From assembly GCA_021904315.1 (NCBI GenBank), contig CM038926.1:2016718-2080717 (forward strand): a DNA stretch of 64,000 bases. Direction: 5' to 3'. Source of the stretch: Sphagnum magellanicum (Eukaryota; Streptophyta; Sphagnopsida; Sphagnales; Sphagnaceae). This document shows positions 22,265 to 36,289 of this stretch, piece after piece. Numbering within the stretch: the first letter of the stretch is position 1; each line of letters begins with the position of its first letter. Under the pieces are notes generated by a model, which worked only from the letters and a program-made list of their open reading frames with translations, ran no database searches and was not told the DNA's origin. A program made the translations under genes and the position numbers.

Positions 22265-24448
22265 TATTTCTGAGTTCATAGAGTTCTCAATTCTTGAATT
22301 CATTTCACACCAATTCCATTATTATCACATAACAAATGTATCTTTTTTTGAAGTCAATTCACAAGCTGAACACAGTATTTTCACGGCTATCGAATTTTTT
22401 ATTGTCTTAAGGTAGACCATATGTTGTTACAATTTGTTTGTATTGTAAGGATAGACTTTAAGTTCCCACATGTGAAGGACTGTCTGAACAGCTCCCTCAG
22501 TTTGTGAAATCTATGAGATACTCCGGTCATGATCCAGGGTAGAACAGATTTTGTTTTTAGGCACACTAGATTATAATCAGCCCAGGTGCCATTAGTACAT
22601 TTTTGGTTTGATTTTAGGGTAAGTCAGTCAGAAATCTGCAATATCTTGTTGCTGAAATATCTCCTGTTGGGAATCACAAATTAAGTTTTTTTCTGGGCCC
22701 CTTACATTGGCATTTAATAACCCTAAAATGATAAAATACTAGTGCTTTGAGCCTAAATCCAGGTGAAGCTTAGTAGTTCACATTGAATAAGTTGGCTTAG
22801 ACACTTGCTTGGACAGGGAGAAGTGCAATACCTGCACAAGCTTGTTGCAGCTTCAATGAGGATACTATTGGTTATTCTTATTAGCTATGTCTCAAGTGGT
22901 AGCCAACATCACAACTTAGTCCTCTTGCTTTGAGAAATTGAAAGAAATTCACAATGCAGATGTTTGTAGAACAGTTTCCTGGAAGTTTGGGTTGGATTAG
23001 TTTCTACTATTGGGAGCTGATGAAGTCAATGCAGAGTCAGGGCAGTTCAGCAGTGCTCTTCATGATGGCAGTGATGGTTTGACACATTGTGAGTAATGCT
23101 CATAAGTTTATGACCACTCTCATTCTCGTCATGTTAGTATTGCTAGAACTAACAGACAATTTCCTTCAAAGTGTTGCCGTACAGTTTTCCCTGCAGCCTC
23201 ATAGATGTGACTAGAGTGGACATATTTCATGGATGGATTTATAAGGTATGAGTTAGTTGCAGGTTATTTATTATCCATATGCCCTAGTGAGTCCTCCTAG
23301 TTATTCTCTGTTTCATTAGGTGGATTGATCTTATTGGTTATTTGGATATTGTGAAATTGAACTAAAAACTGGAATTTGCTTTTTGAATTCTTCTCTTGGC
23401 CATAGAAAACATTGTACACAGATCTGGATGACTGGAAATCTAGATCTTGAAATCTCCGTTTTTAATCCTAATCATATGTCCCAAACCCTAACTAGACCTC
23501 TCATGATATGCATGAGGAACGTGAGGCTTGCTGAACAGTTCAGTGATATTTTGTCCCATATAGTGGATCACAATTGGGACTATTGTTAGTCAAAGCACTG
23601 CTGACATTTTATCTTGAGTGGATGCCTATGGTTGATTTTATGGTAGAGTTCATTGAATTTTCTTATTTGTTGTTCCCCTGGCATTGAGTGGTTGAATATT
23701 GTTCATCATGTAAGGGAGCTCTTGGGTAATGGAGCTTTTGGGTGTGTGTGTTTCTTGTGATTCAAATTGCTTAACACTACTTTTGGGGTGCAGTTTTCTT
23801 CCAATCGAAACAGGAGGAGATGAAGCATTACAAATCATTTGTCCTTTGTATTTTTAGTTTTTTTTCTTTTTTCTCTGTTGAGATATTTGATTATGACTCC
23901 CAGTGAATTGAGAATACTAACTGGAGACTTTTGTGAGAAAGACTCCTACTGTCAGGTATGCAGCAAGTGAGCGATTTCAGGGCTGCAATTTTCTTTTTCT
24001 TGTCTGTCCAACTGCATTTCCATGTTAAAGATTTTATCAAGAAGGCTGAGACCCTTATTCAACTTACACATCCTTGGTCACATTCAGAAAATGTGGAATG
24101 GCCTGATGTTTGTTTCATATTTTTCATTCATGGGGAAATGTGAAATGGTGTGTTCTGTTGTGTATTTTTAGATTGTTCATTCATCCTTTGGTCTTGTGAA
24201 AGATGTATAGGTCAATGTAATTCGGCCCAACTCTCAATTTGAAAGGTGTCTGGCAGTAATTCTGGCTTGTGGACTGTGGATAATCTTGCGATACAAAAAT
24301 ATTTGCTATTATTGATGTGTTGAATATTTAGCTTGTATGTTATTGAGCCTAGTATGACAGGCTTGCCCCAGTATGCTTGTGAAGATGATTGACCTCTTAG
24401 ACTCAAGAGACTTGAAGACTAAGAAATTGCCTAACTGGTTGGTTACAG
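22265..24448 (+). other. Probable intron of ATG13
   Basis: About 2.2 kb between the Ser/Pro-rich region and the next recognisable exon. It ends in CCTAACTGGTTGGTTACAG, with a good branch-point-like CTAAC and an AG at 24447-24448. The donor is not identified with confidence. Short open frames inside (for example 23383-23589) have no family resemblance. The base composition is ordinary intron-like, and I see no transposon signature. Confidence 0.5.
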
Positions 24449-24645
24449 GTGATGGGACATAAGGGAGATCAGGAACCTCCACTGGGAGTGAGAAGACCTT
24501 TGCATGGTTCTCCAGGCTTTCTTGCATTGGCCAGCTTTAGGGCCCCAAGTAATGTCAGTAGTCTCCTGCACAATGACATGGATGATGGGGATTTTGCTTT
24601 ACCATTTGCCATTGACTATGATGAGGCTGATGAGTATAGAAGCAT
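24449..24645 (+). CDS. ATG13: ATG13 penultimate exon
   Basis: It encodes a segment containing FLALASFRAPSNVSSLLHND and MDDGDFALPFAIDYDE. This corresponds to the conserved acidic motif in plant ATG13 (family pattern roughly S-x-L-x-x-DD-x-DD-x-DF-x-x-PF). The exon is bounded by an AG acceptor at 24447-24448 and a GTAAGT donor starting at 24646. It ends with two bases of a codon completed by the first base of the next exon, so the phase agrees with the downstream frame. The acidic motif lies in the disordered C-terminal half, where ATG1 and ATG11/ATG17-type partners bind in other organisms. That role is inferred from the family. Confidence 0.8.
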
Positions 24646-25074
24646 GTAAGTGATTGTAGCTGTCAGTACACCCATTGATGCAAAATTTGAACATGGATGA
24701 CTAGGAGGTTTTGTTTGCATTATATGAAAGATTTTTTTGTTTCTCAGGTTTATGTTTGCCTGCCATGCATTATGTGCTGCATCCTTTGTGAGTCATGGTC
24801 AGAGGTACAAACTGCTTTGTGGATCTGGATAGATATTAATGCATCTGAAATGAGGTCTACTTGAGTCATGTAGATCTACATATAGATAAAGCTGCATGTA
24901 GAACTCCTGTTGTTGGGGGCAACAAAATGTATATGTGTAATGATCTCTAGAAGGTCCTCTTAGAAGGACAAGACCTTCTAAGCAACTGGACATGTCTGGC
25001 ATTTTCAGGGAGAAAGAGTGAATGTGAACATGTTTGTGCTCTACATAATTTGAAACCTGCAATGATTGTGACAG

Positions 25075-25663
25075 GATTGAGAGTCGTGTGATGAGACAAA
25101 AGACAGCAGACACATTTGAGTCACTAGGGCAGCCTGGCTCTATGGGATCTCAACCGCATGCAGCAGTTGGGGATCTAGTGAGAATCCTCAGATCTGCTCC
25201 CCGCCTCCAGCAGCTCAGTGCACCCTCTGAAACATTCTCTGACCTTGCTTCAGGAAAGCTGGTCATGGGCTCCCCTCAAGTTCCTGGGTCAACCCATACA
25301 AGCCCTTTGGGAATACCAGTTGGCTCTTTGGGAATGGGAAAAGTGAAAGGGATTCCACCAAAACCTGGTGCCACTGGGATGCCAAATCTGAACTCAGGGG
25401 GTCATCCTGGGGTTGATGCCTGTTTTGGTTCAGTTTCACCCTCCAGCCCGCCAAGGTCAGGACGGGGACCTGTAGGGGTGGTAGATTCACCACCACCCTC
25501 ATTTGGAGTATGGTCTGTGGGGTCTATAACAGCAGTCAGTGCTTTGGCACAGCTCAGGGGATACCGAGAGATGCAAGATTTCCTTGTAAGGCTACGCAGT
25601 AGCAATTTGGCATCAGGACAGACAGAGCAGAACCCAGATGAGAATCATGGACCTATTGTGTAA
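25075..25663 (+). CDS. ATG13: ATG13 last exon
   Basis: It starts after GTGACAG (acceptor AG 25073-25074) and joins the previous exon in phase to give ...RSMIESRVMRQKTADTFESL. It contains AAVGDLVRILRSAPRLQQLS, matching the conserved plant motif AVGxLVxMLxxAPPLR. A Pro/Gly/Ser-rich linker follows, then ALAQLRGYREMQDFLVRLRS, the C-terminal motif conserved in plant ATG13. It stops at 25661-25663. The frame is fully open over 589 bases, which argues against long-standing decay of this end of the gene. The intron between the two last exons is 429 bp (24646-25074) with GT-AG ends. Confidence 0.85.
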
Positions 25664-27399
25664 TATGGGGTAGAATTGAGGAATAGACTGTTGCTATATT
25701 TCACAAATAGCACCTGGAAGTACTTTCCAGAAAGTGGAACCACAAAAATCATCATAAACATAGGCAACCAAAATTGAGGATCAATCCAAGAGTTCAGTTG
25801 CAAGGCCTGTGCAGTTGGTGCTACTCATGTCAATTCAACCATTTTATGGCAACAACATCAATGACAATATAGTACATGGACAGCAGAGGCTCAGCATGAA
25901 TTCATGCTGCCTACAGTTTGTGAACATGGTACTAATTCCACAGGAGGGAAGCTAATGCAACAAGTCTGCTGGCTATGTGAGTCAAGTGAACAAAGCCATG
26001 TGAGCGTGGTGTATGAACAGGTTGAACCACCATCATTTTATTTCCCATCTATCGAACTGGACTGAAAACCTTAGATGGTTAGAGACAAATTTGTCAAATG
26101 ATACAATGATGAAAATAAAACCTAAGAATTTGTTGGAAATGAAGATCTATTGTGTTACATTTGAGGAAAATCTTATCTCCATCAGTATAGCTCTTCAGTT
26201 TACTGGATTATGAGAATCATGTGTATTCTTGCAGAAGAACCCATAAATGAAAATTGTGTCTTGTAAGACCTTTCCTTTGAATTTTTTTTCCATACTGAGC
26301 ATATATTGATCTATTTTGTGAATCTTACATAAGAGTGAGATTAATAAGCTATTTTAAGGAGTACCCAAGTGACATGTTTTAGTGTTAATTAATACTTTAC
26401 TATGGCTCACAGACTTTTCATCATGGGGTATTATGGTATGTTGTTGAAATACTTGAATATGTCACTTTGAAGTACCCACAAATGGTTATTGCCTTTCAAA
26501 TAGAGAGATTGCAATGTGCAATGACACATTCTATCTAGCCTAAAATCATGGGAGTTGTCTATAACTCATTTTTTCCAGCTTCCAAGACCAATTATTTTAG
26601 TATTGCACTATTCTTCTTTGGGAGAAGCAAGACCTAAAGTTGTTATATTTTTAAAATTAGGCTTTGATAGTAATATCTTTAGTGTAGGTAAAATGGAAAT
26701 TTGGCCTTTGCATATACATTGCATAAGTTCAAGAACTCAATTTTCTTCAATGCACCAAGGGATTGACCTTTCTTTGTTAAGGCAAGAAAGCTAGTTTTAT
26801 GAGTCATATTCCTAGGCCTACATAAAATAATTTCACAGCAGTAAACCATAAACATAGGATATGTTAGAATTTTTATTAATTCACTATAATGCCCTTATTT
26901 TTACAATTGTTTACCATTTCTTAGCATATGTACCAATGTCACTATGTGGAAAAAAAATAATATTCTTTTAGGTATTTCTTTGAAAGGCATATTGCACTCC
27001 CACTTTTGGAACTCTTAACGTGTTTTGAATCTTTGGATCAAGATTTGGGGGACCAAATCTTTTATGAATGGAATGTCTTTTTAGATTTTTAGATTTTTTG
27101 TTATTAGTACTAAAATGTATTCGGGTCATATTTTCACAATAGACATGCTACCCAAAAGTTATGGGAGTTTGAAAGGTCAGGAAGGAAATTGCCACAACAA
27201 ATTTTGACCATTTAAATGATGATCTGAAAATCAAATCTTGTTTGATTAAGGAGCTTGATATGGCATTTTATTTTTTTTATAAAAAAGATACAAAATAAAC
27301 CCATAAAAATTTGAATTTATTATCATGTCAGGGAGTTATGAAATATTGAAAATTTATAGAATCATAACTTATGTTGGGTGGTTGTTTGATCTTTTTAAA
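25664..27399. other. ATG13 3' flank, no further gene seen
   Basis: The first few hundred bases are probably 3' UTR, grading into AT-rich intergenic DNA. Short frames at 26013-26213 and 26555-26794 have no recognisable features. No poly(A) signal could be placed with confidence among the many AT-rich candidates. Confidence 0.4.
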
Positions 27400-29400
27400 A
27401 ATACCCTCTAGTTTCAATTTTTGAAATTTTTGAAAATTTAAAAAATAAAATTGATTCAAGCTTTTTGAAAATTTAAAGAATCAAATAACCTAATTAGTTT
27501 CAATTCTTCAATTCTCAAACCCAAATATTTGTAATTAGGTCAATTATTTCTTAGCCAAAAAATAGGTGGTTACACACACCAATTATTTAGTACAAAGAAA
27601 ATGGCAATGTGACAATGATGAACATGTTTGTATAAGTACTAGTGTGGCCTGTGCCATTGGCCCAAGTGTGAACACATTGAGGGCTCAACTAATTTTTCCT
27701 TCCATAACCAATTTTTGCAAATTGTTTGAATTCTAACATTCAAATTTACACAAAAATCAATATCTTCCATGTCTTAGCTTTGAAAATTGTGGAATAAACT
27801 CTATCAAATTTGACTCACCAAGGGCTTTCCAACAACACCTATAATGCCCCCAAATTCCAATGCAGTTTTCAGTTTTGATTTTATTTAATTTTCATTGAAA
27901 CAATGATTCAATAATCAATAACTTTCACACCATAGCTCCAAACAATTTCAAACCAAGTCAGTGCACCCCTAACTCATGAGTCAAAACCTATAACTAAAAG
28001 CCAAAAAGGGCATCGGATGTTAGACATAATTAATCAAAATCAAACATTTTTTTTATTACAATTTAAAACCATAGTAATAATGGCAATTTATTTTTTTTCC
28101 CCTCATATGAATGTCAACGAACTCATTTGATCCAACTTTAAGTTTTGGATTTAATTCACAATGTTTCAAAATGTACACCTATTGATTCAAAAGAAGTCAT
28201 TGAAAAAAATATAGACAATAAAAACCTATTAGCCACACTCAAAAAACACTTTAAAATATGAAATTCTAAAACTTTAAAAATTCAAAAAATGTTTCAAAAT
28301 TGCTTCAAAAATTTTAGAACTTCAAGAGTCCGTTGCCACATATAAATGGGTTATAATGGGTCCAAATGACATTTAACAAGTTAATGTGTTTATTTTGCAT
28401 TTACGACTATTGTCCTTTTTGGGGTCGTTTTGCGTGGAGAAAACATGTTTTCATAAAGAGTAATTTTCAAATGAAATATGTTGAAACTTTTTATTTATTA
28501 TATCTATGGTTGCCCCAATATGTCATTTTTTTTAGCAATCAATATTGAATAAATAACTTTTTTTTGAAAATGCACACATTTTGCCAAATTTTTTTGTTTC
28601 ATCTTGAAAATTTGTCCCAATTGCAAATCGTGTACTAAAACATGTTGAAATTTTCAAGTTTAATTTCTTATATTATAAGCTAATTTTTTTTTAAAAATAA
28701 CATGTACATTGCATCACATTTACATGTCATAAAGGACTTGTGAATTTTTAAAAACCTCACATTTTGATTTTTTTTTTTTTTTAAATGTGAAATTTTGAGT
28801 GTTTTTTAGATGTGTCAATAGTACCTTATTACTATAAAAAATTTGAGGATAAAAAAAAATTATATTATGAAAATGAAGGGGCCCTTTGTGAAATTAGTGT
28901 TATTGAACCTTCTATTAAACAAAACAAGCTTTGATATTGGAAGATTTTTTCATTTTAGATTTTTCAATATCCATATTATTCAACAAGCACAACTTTCCAT
29001 GATTCACATGCCATTAAAGTGGCACCACATAGACAAATGTAATAAAAATTACAAAAAAGTTGACATTTTAACATTAATTTTGGCTTGCTTAAGCTCATCT
29101 CCACCCATTAACATGATGTATTAATAAAAATTATAGGCTAAAGTACAATGAAATTAAAAAAATGTGAAAATTTAATTTTTGATGATGATTTAAAATTTTG
29201 TTCATTTTTCACGATGAAACATCAAACTTGTAAAGAGTCTACACACTTTTTTAAATTCTTATTTGTTTAATAATGAGTTCAAAAAAGTTGATGCATTGGG
29301 GAAATTTTTTATATTTTTTAGAACAAGTTACAAAAAAATGAATTCAAAAATTCATTTGCATGTAAAAGTTATTTTTGGGAAAAAAAAGTTGTATTCTTTT
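27400..29400. repeat. AT-rich dispersed repeat, including a foldback
   Basis: Contains two relatives of the repeat at 12180-12800. One is direct at about 28200-28370 (CACTCAAAAAACACTTT ... CAAGAGTCCGTTGCCACAT) and one is inverted at about 28690-29060 (TGTCATAAAGGACTTGTGAAT ... ACTCAAAATTTCACA read on the minus strand, and CCATTAAAGTGGCACCACA). The two face each other across about 350 bp and so form a foldback. Long A- and T-runs are common. There is no credible coding. Confidence 0.45.
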
Positions 29401-32400
29401 TCTAAAGTAATCCTTTTGGCTCTTAGTTGCAAGTTTTGACCTTCATCGAGAGTTTTCCAAAGATAACAAGAGCTCAATATGAAGCATCACAGTTTGGGAG
29501 ATCTCTACATGACAAATCAAAACAAAAACAAATAACCTTGTTGCATAGATAGATGTAATTTGAGAGTTATGAATAAATCCTTTGAATCACCCATTTGCAA
29601 GTGTTGGTATTTGGTATGAGTGACTGAATAAATCACGTGCATCCTTCCACAAGTAGTAGCAAAAACATCTATTATTGTTTATTTCAATGGACACATACTG
29701 CATTAAATCTTTTGTGTCACCGATTTTGCTTTCAATGACAAGCTTATACAATCTTTGATGGCTCTTCATTTTCACATATTGCTTCACTTACTTTAATATC
29801 ACATTCTCTATTTCTAGTTTCTAGATAAATATGTTGCTCACCACTCCTTGGAAACATAGCAAGAAGGCCCACGATCTGTATCCATAAATTGTTGGGAATC
29901 CATAAATGTAACTTGTGATAGATCTATTTACACTAATCAATATTGGATACCAATTTTGATATCAAGCACAATGTTTCAAGATCTTCCATTCTAGATTGAT
30001 TTCTATTATGTGCTTTGAACTCCCTATTAAACTCTTTTGAATATTACACCTTCAAAAGACCAAACAACAAACATCACCTTTCAATGTAAGATGGCTAGAT
30101 TGTCTATATTCTAGATCAACATACTTGATAGTACCCTTCACTTGCATGCATTAGCACTCTCCAACTTGCATTGACCATTAATGAAATTTCAATTTTTCTA
30201 AAGTTGTCATGCAACACTAATAGTCCACATAGTCAAGAGGTGATTTCAATGGGGAAGTCATTAATACTGACCACAACGAGTAAGTTCCCCTGAATCTTGA
30301 CCTAATCATGACCTCAAAGAAAAACATGAATATAAAGTAAAAAACCCACTCATTGTAAAGATGACATAAAATAACATCCATGTTCGGGCCTTGTTTAGCC
30401 AAGCCAAAGTTTGTCAATTTGGATTGAATTCATTATCAAGCGAACATAAAATGTCTTAACTACATAACATTTTTGACCTAGAAAAAAGAGCAATCACACA
30501 ATTTTAGTCTATAGAAATATTTGCAATTTCTATTCCCAACCTTTACAAAATTCAATAGATTTAGTAGCTTTGTACTAGAATGTCCATCTCTTCATGCAAT
30601 TAGGTTAGTCCTCAAGTAACACCACTTGAATAATGTTCACTTGGATTTGCCAAGGGAGATTGGGGGGTGCTCCATGAAAGATATGATTATCAAAGACCTT
30701 TGATAAGCATATATACACCAACATTTGTGACCAGTAGTGGCTCCACCTTCAACATAATAAGTTATCAACTTACCAAGAAAGGATTATCCACCAATCCTAA
30801 AAAGTTTTTGAAAAAATCCCCTTTCTTAAGACCTAAAAGAACTATGACTATTGTTGTAGCTCTATTGGGGAAACAAAACATAAAAAAGAAAATTGAATTC
30901 TACTATTGGTACAACTTTACAATGGCAGGGACATATTTTATTAACAAACTGTAGTGTTTACAAAAACGAAAATGAAAGACTAATAAACAAAATAAACTTG
31001 AAGAAATAAACAAAAATATATAATATTTTAACTAGGATAAAATCACTCATCACCAAACATAAACTTATCATTAAACACTTCTGAATATTTTCTTCATTCC
31101 TTAACCAAATTGAACAATTTTTTTGTCATTAGACGTGCAAATTGGAGGGTTATTTTGAGTGTCACAAATAAAACAACATTAGAGAAAACATTGAAAGAGG
31201 ATGATAGTTTGCTTTCTTTTTTTAAAATAGCTCTAGACTCCTCTCTAGTTCCAACCTCACATTTCTTCACTTTTAGTTTGTTTTGAGTGATTAAAAACTT
31301 GATGCCTTCACAGAACTTCTTTGTATTCCAAAAATGAAATGCAACAATCCATAAATTTAAGCTTGAAATCTTAATATGTTTAAATTCACCCATTGCCAAA
31401 TGTTAAACCCCCCCCCCCCCCCTTACACTAAACACCTCATATCTTCCCCTGTGTCTTGGACCTGTGTCAACAAATTAGGTTGTCTGACTAAGCCTTAACT
31501 AGATGGTGTAAAGCAAGATTGCCCTAATGGATGATTTACTACGTTAAATGTGATTCATAGAAAATACCAAAGGAGAATATGGTTGGCAATCATGAACATT
31601 GGAGGAGTCTTGTTTTTCTTCTTTACGTCTTTTTTTATTTTTCTTGTGTTTTGTCATTCTTCATGGGGTGTTGGTGCTCATATCAAAAGTTGGTGATGGA
31701 ATGTGTTTCCATGATTTTCTTTTGTTGTGTGATGAAGATGATGTTGAGTGGCCGGATGGAGGACGAGGTCTCAATGGTGGAAATGGATAAATACTAAATA
31801 ATGGAGGAAGTTAAGCATGTTTGTTTTTTAACAATTCTTTATTTTTCATTAAGATTTGTTATTAATTTTTTTTGTAAGAATGCCTAAGTTCAAATGTGTA
31901 AAAGTTCTATCTGTTAACTTCATGAACTTCATTGCATTGAAGTTAATGAACAAAACATTAGGTGTTAGTGAATTAGTATGGACCTTATGACGAAAGTGAT
32001 GACATGCTTTAAGGGTTCAATGGGCTGGCCTTTTGTGGTGCATTCTATTCAAGTCTAATGTGTTTGGGAATTATGTTGGGATATGGGGAAGATCGATTAC
32101 CTAAGTATTTGGGAGCTCTAAGCAAATTCTATGTAATGGGAAGTTCTTCAGAAAATTGAAAAGTTCAACTGCAAAAATTGCTTGTCAATATCTTCTCCAT
32201 CTCTAGGTTAAAATTTCCACCAAGTTTTGGGTATTGGCTTTACATAGATTTTATTTATTGTTTGGATGCCCACATTTATAGGTCAAGATAACCCATAGAG
32301 AGAGGCAATCCAAAGTGACTTAATCCATCAAAGTCCATGGAATCATCTTTGTTATTATGTTATAAATATGTCTAGATTTGGATGTGTGTTTAAATTTTGT

Positions 32401-32505
32401 TTTGTTAATGCATTGAATACATATTTTTGTAATGTTTTTTTTATGTCAGAATGTATACAAATTTGTGTGTAGTGTGTACCTTCCATTTCGATATTAAAGC
32501 TTGTC
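29401..32505. other. No gene seen
   Basis: AT-rich intergenic DNA. Open frames up to about 100 codons (for example 30667-30954 plus, 31094-31399 minus) show no motif that I recognise. It includes a 16-base C-run near 31408-31423. Confidence 0.4.
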
Positions 32506-33025
32506 TGCTGCAACCCTAACATTGGGCTTTTCATACAATTAGAAAGCTCTTGGAACGTAGATGTCTAAAATGAGCTTGCATGACCCATTTGGTACTTAAA
32601 ATATAAGTTATGACCAATTGAAGGGTCGGGAGTCAAACTACCAATTTAACTTCCGACCATTAAAAGTTGGGAATTACTTGATTTACTTGCGTGTAGGTGG
32701 CGTGTCACATATCTTTGGAAATTTCTCAACGATGGCTACAATTTTGCATTAGATCTCACCTCAATCAGGGGTTTGCACAAAATGTTATGGACCTCCAAAG
32801 TCGCTGGAATTCCAATTTTGAGAATTTCAAGACTCCCAATTTCGGAATCATGGGAAAAAATGACATTTGGGTGTAAGCCCCATGGCCAGGCACAAAGAAT
32901 ATTATAAGGGGGAAGGTGGTGACTTCCTCCAAGTTCAGGCTATGGTGAGTCTTATGAGTACGTGGTTGTTCATGGTTCGTCCATGCACCAAAAATGTTCC
33001 AACTATGCTCTGGTAAAGTAGGTTA
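32506..33025 (+). mobile_element. Truncated LTR of the solo-LTR family
   Basis: It starts TGCTGCAACCCTAACATTGGG, close to the TGTTGCAACCCTAGCCTTGGG start of the solo LTR at 56629. It shares the GGTCGGGAGTCAAACT...CTTCCGACC arm, the TATTATAAGGGGG box and GGTTCGTCCATGCACC. The match stops about halfway through the family's length, where gypsy-fossil sequence begins. It is more diverged than the two solo LTRs and is broken. Confidence 0.65.
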
Positions 33026-33121
33026 TGATGGTATTAGGCTAAAAATGTACCATTTGAAATCAAGGATCGCCCACAATAGTTGTCCCAAGTTCAATGTATA
33101 CATGGTTTCCAAGACTTATTT

Positions 33122-33149
33122 ACTAATATATATATATATATATATATAA
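33122..33149. repeat. TA microsatellite
   Basis: A run of about a dozen TA units, an ordinary simple repeat within the gypsy fossil. Confidence 0.9.
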
Positions 33150-36100
33150 TTAAATATCTCCTTTATAGTAACTTGTTCTAAAATGATAGGTTGCTGATTT
33201 ATTTCACCGATTTGATTGCTTACAACCAGTTGAGTCATGGTTGAATTATCAGGCAATCCAACCCAATTACTTTGCAATGAACCCTTGTTGATAATAGTAG
33301 GTTGTTTTTCAACCCCATTATGTTGTACATGTCTAACAATTTCAATGAAATAATCCCATAGACGCTCTTCTTATTGCCATTCTTTAGCCCTTTTAATTTT
33401 AATTGACTCCCTCTCCTTGAACACTTGCTATTTTGATTGTTGACTTCGAGTGGTAATAGCAATTACTACATTAAATGGCACATTGTTGGTTTTAGACAGT
33501 TTAAGTGTTATCGTGGCATTAGAACTAACATGTTTAATTCTAAACATGTTTTGTACTTCAATGTTTTTAAAGAATTATTTGGATCTACATTCTATGTTAG
33601 AACAAATTATACAGGGATAACGAACATGTATCTTTCTTGATTTAATAGGTTGGGTTTTGTTCTTGCTATAGGTTTTGCAAATTTAATTGTAGTAGTTGGC
33701 ACAACTGGTACCTCTCTTTTCCTTTTATAACAAGTTTCCATTGAATGACCAGTTTTACCACAATTAGTACAGGTTAATGTTGATTTAACTATAACGGTTG
33801 ATAATACAAGTTTAATTATTGTATTAACCTTTGTTGTAGTTACTAGAACATTGTAACTCAAACTATAGGTCCACTTTCTTCACATATTACAACAGCTTTT
33901 TTGTGTTCAATTAAAGTATTTTTCTTCATACATGTAGTTGCTAATATTAAGTAAGGTAATAAACCTACCCTGAAAATAATGGTGAAAAAAACAAATGTTG
34001 TTCTAACTTGTAAATAATTAGCTAATTTCAACGTGCGTTCATAGTAAACCTTAACATGTTCGACAATTTGTTGTTGTATGTTACGCATGTAGACCTCCTC
34101 ATCATTATTTACAAATTTGAATCACTTACAAAATGTTTGCTCTAACTCTTCAAAAGTGCAATTTGGATGGTCTTGAATGCAGTTTTCAACCTCCACTGTT
34201 TCACCATTAGTTTAATGGCCTTCTTACATATTTTGATGTGAGCATCTGGATTAATATCTTTGACATAGGTTAGGTATTGTAACTTCATGTATGGTAGCTT
34301 GGTGGTTGGTTTGTGAAACAAGTTACACAATAGGTGGTTGATACCATGGTGGTATAAACATACATGGATTAGGTGTTAGCCATCCAAAAGATCCAACAGG
34401 TGGATTGAAAGGTGGCTCTTCCGATTGATCTCCTCTAGGTGAACTTCCTCCAAGTGAATCTCCAAGTTGTCCTCCATCTGGTGGTTGGGGATCAAAACCT
34501 CTAGGTATATGAGTTAGTAAACTAATAGTAACTTATCCAGTGGTTGGCACTAATGAAGTAATAGGTTGTTGAGCAAGTTGTTTGTCCTTGCTAGTCATTG
34601 GTTGAACCACTATAAGAAACTAATTTCCATGGTATATATGTTGGTGGTACAACAAGTTGTTCAACTACATTATAGGCACTAATGAAGTAATAGGTTGTTG
34701 AGCAAGTTGTTTGTCCTTGCTAGTCACTGGTTGAACCACTATAAGAAACTAATTTATAATAGAATATGGTATATATGTTGGTGGTACAACAAGTTGTTCA
34801 ACTATTGGATACACATTCCCATGTACATAACATGTATAGTTCCTAAAGATCAAGGAATCAAGTCCTTTTGTTCTAGTTGGATTTGCTCGATACAAATCAA
34901 GATTTAAAAGCACAAAAGGGGGTATGACATTATATCACATTGGGTATGTTGAAATAGGTAGCATATTGGTTTTACCTCGTATAATCGGTGTAACATGTTG
35001 TGACCAAGTTATTTGATAATTAATAAGTACTATTGTATGAACTATACTTAGGATTCATGGCTTGAGTTCCTAATACAAACACATTGGGTACTGCTATTAT
35101 AGTGGTTGGAAAAATAGGTTAATGAACATTCATCACCTCCTCCTCAAGTAATTGCCTTAATCTATCATCAACACATGGGCATCAATTGAACAAGTGTCCC
35201 ATTTGATAACAATATGAACAAGTTACAGTTCCTAGACCTTGGTTTCCTCTTGAAATTGGTTTGTGATGTGTAACTTATGATCTTTCACTCGGACCAAGTA
35301 TTAATCTCGCTAACCAAGTGCCTTATGGATAAATAATTCCATGTCGAACAATTGTGGGTGTTACTATGATGGGTTGAACAAGTTCTACATGTGGTATAGA
35401 AATTGATTGATTAGACGATTTTTGGTCAACATGACAAAGCTACTCCAACCTGTTGAGTAGTTGAAGTCATTCCATTTCCAAATTAGTGAGTGCCAAATGA
35501 ATGTTGCTATGTGATGGTTGGTTTTGAAAACCAGCAAATGTTGTAATTGTTGTAGATGCATTAATTATAGGTAGATTGTAACCAGGGTTGCAAATCGCCA
35601 TGGTTGTTCAATAGATACAACCTCATCAAATAGCCGAATAGGTTCATGAAAGTCATCATTATGAACATTCACCACCCTCGGTTGGGTTATTGTTCGTGGT
35701 GTTTCTTGATGAGTGGTTGAAAGTGTTATTGGGTCCCTTTGCACAATCAGTTCTACTACATTTTGATGTTGTTCATTGACTTTTCCTCTCTGTGTTGCAT
35801 TTGTGTTTGGTGCATTCATAGGTTCATCTCCCATAGGTTGCACTTGTTCATCTTATTATTATGCATGTTCGTAAACAAGTTGATGTTTGACTCGTTCTAA
35901 TTGTTTTCTAAAACTTCTAGTAACTATTTTTGACATTTTATAAAATCAACAAGTTCTAGGATAACATTTGCATTATTTTTTAACAATAGTTTTTTTTTTA
36001 AGAACGACCCCTCCCAAGAATCAAAAGTTTGTCTAAAACTTCTTTTACAAATTGGGCACCTATCTATATTCAAAAACTTTGCACTAACCTCACCCTATTC

Positions 36101-36289
36101 CTAAGGTTTCAAGACTAAATCAATATTATAAACTTGAATCCTAAAGTTTACACAAAACAAGCAAACATGTGACAAATCAAAATTTGAAACATGATCATTT
36201 TTCAAACCCAGTCTACTAAACTACTAAATCTAACCAAAAATTCTAAATGTGATTACTTTTGAATTTTAATCCACTACATGGTCGCCAAA

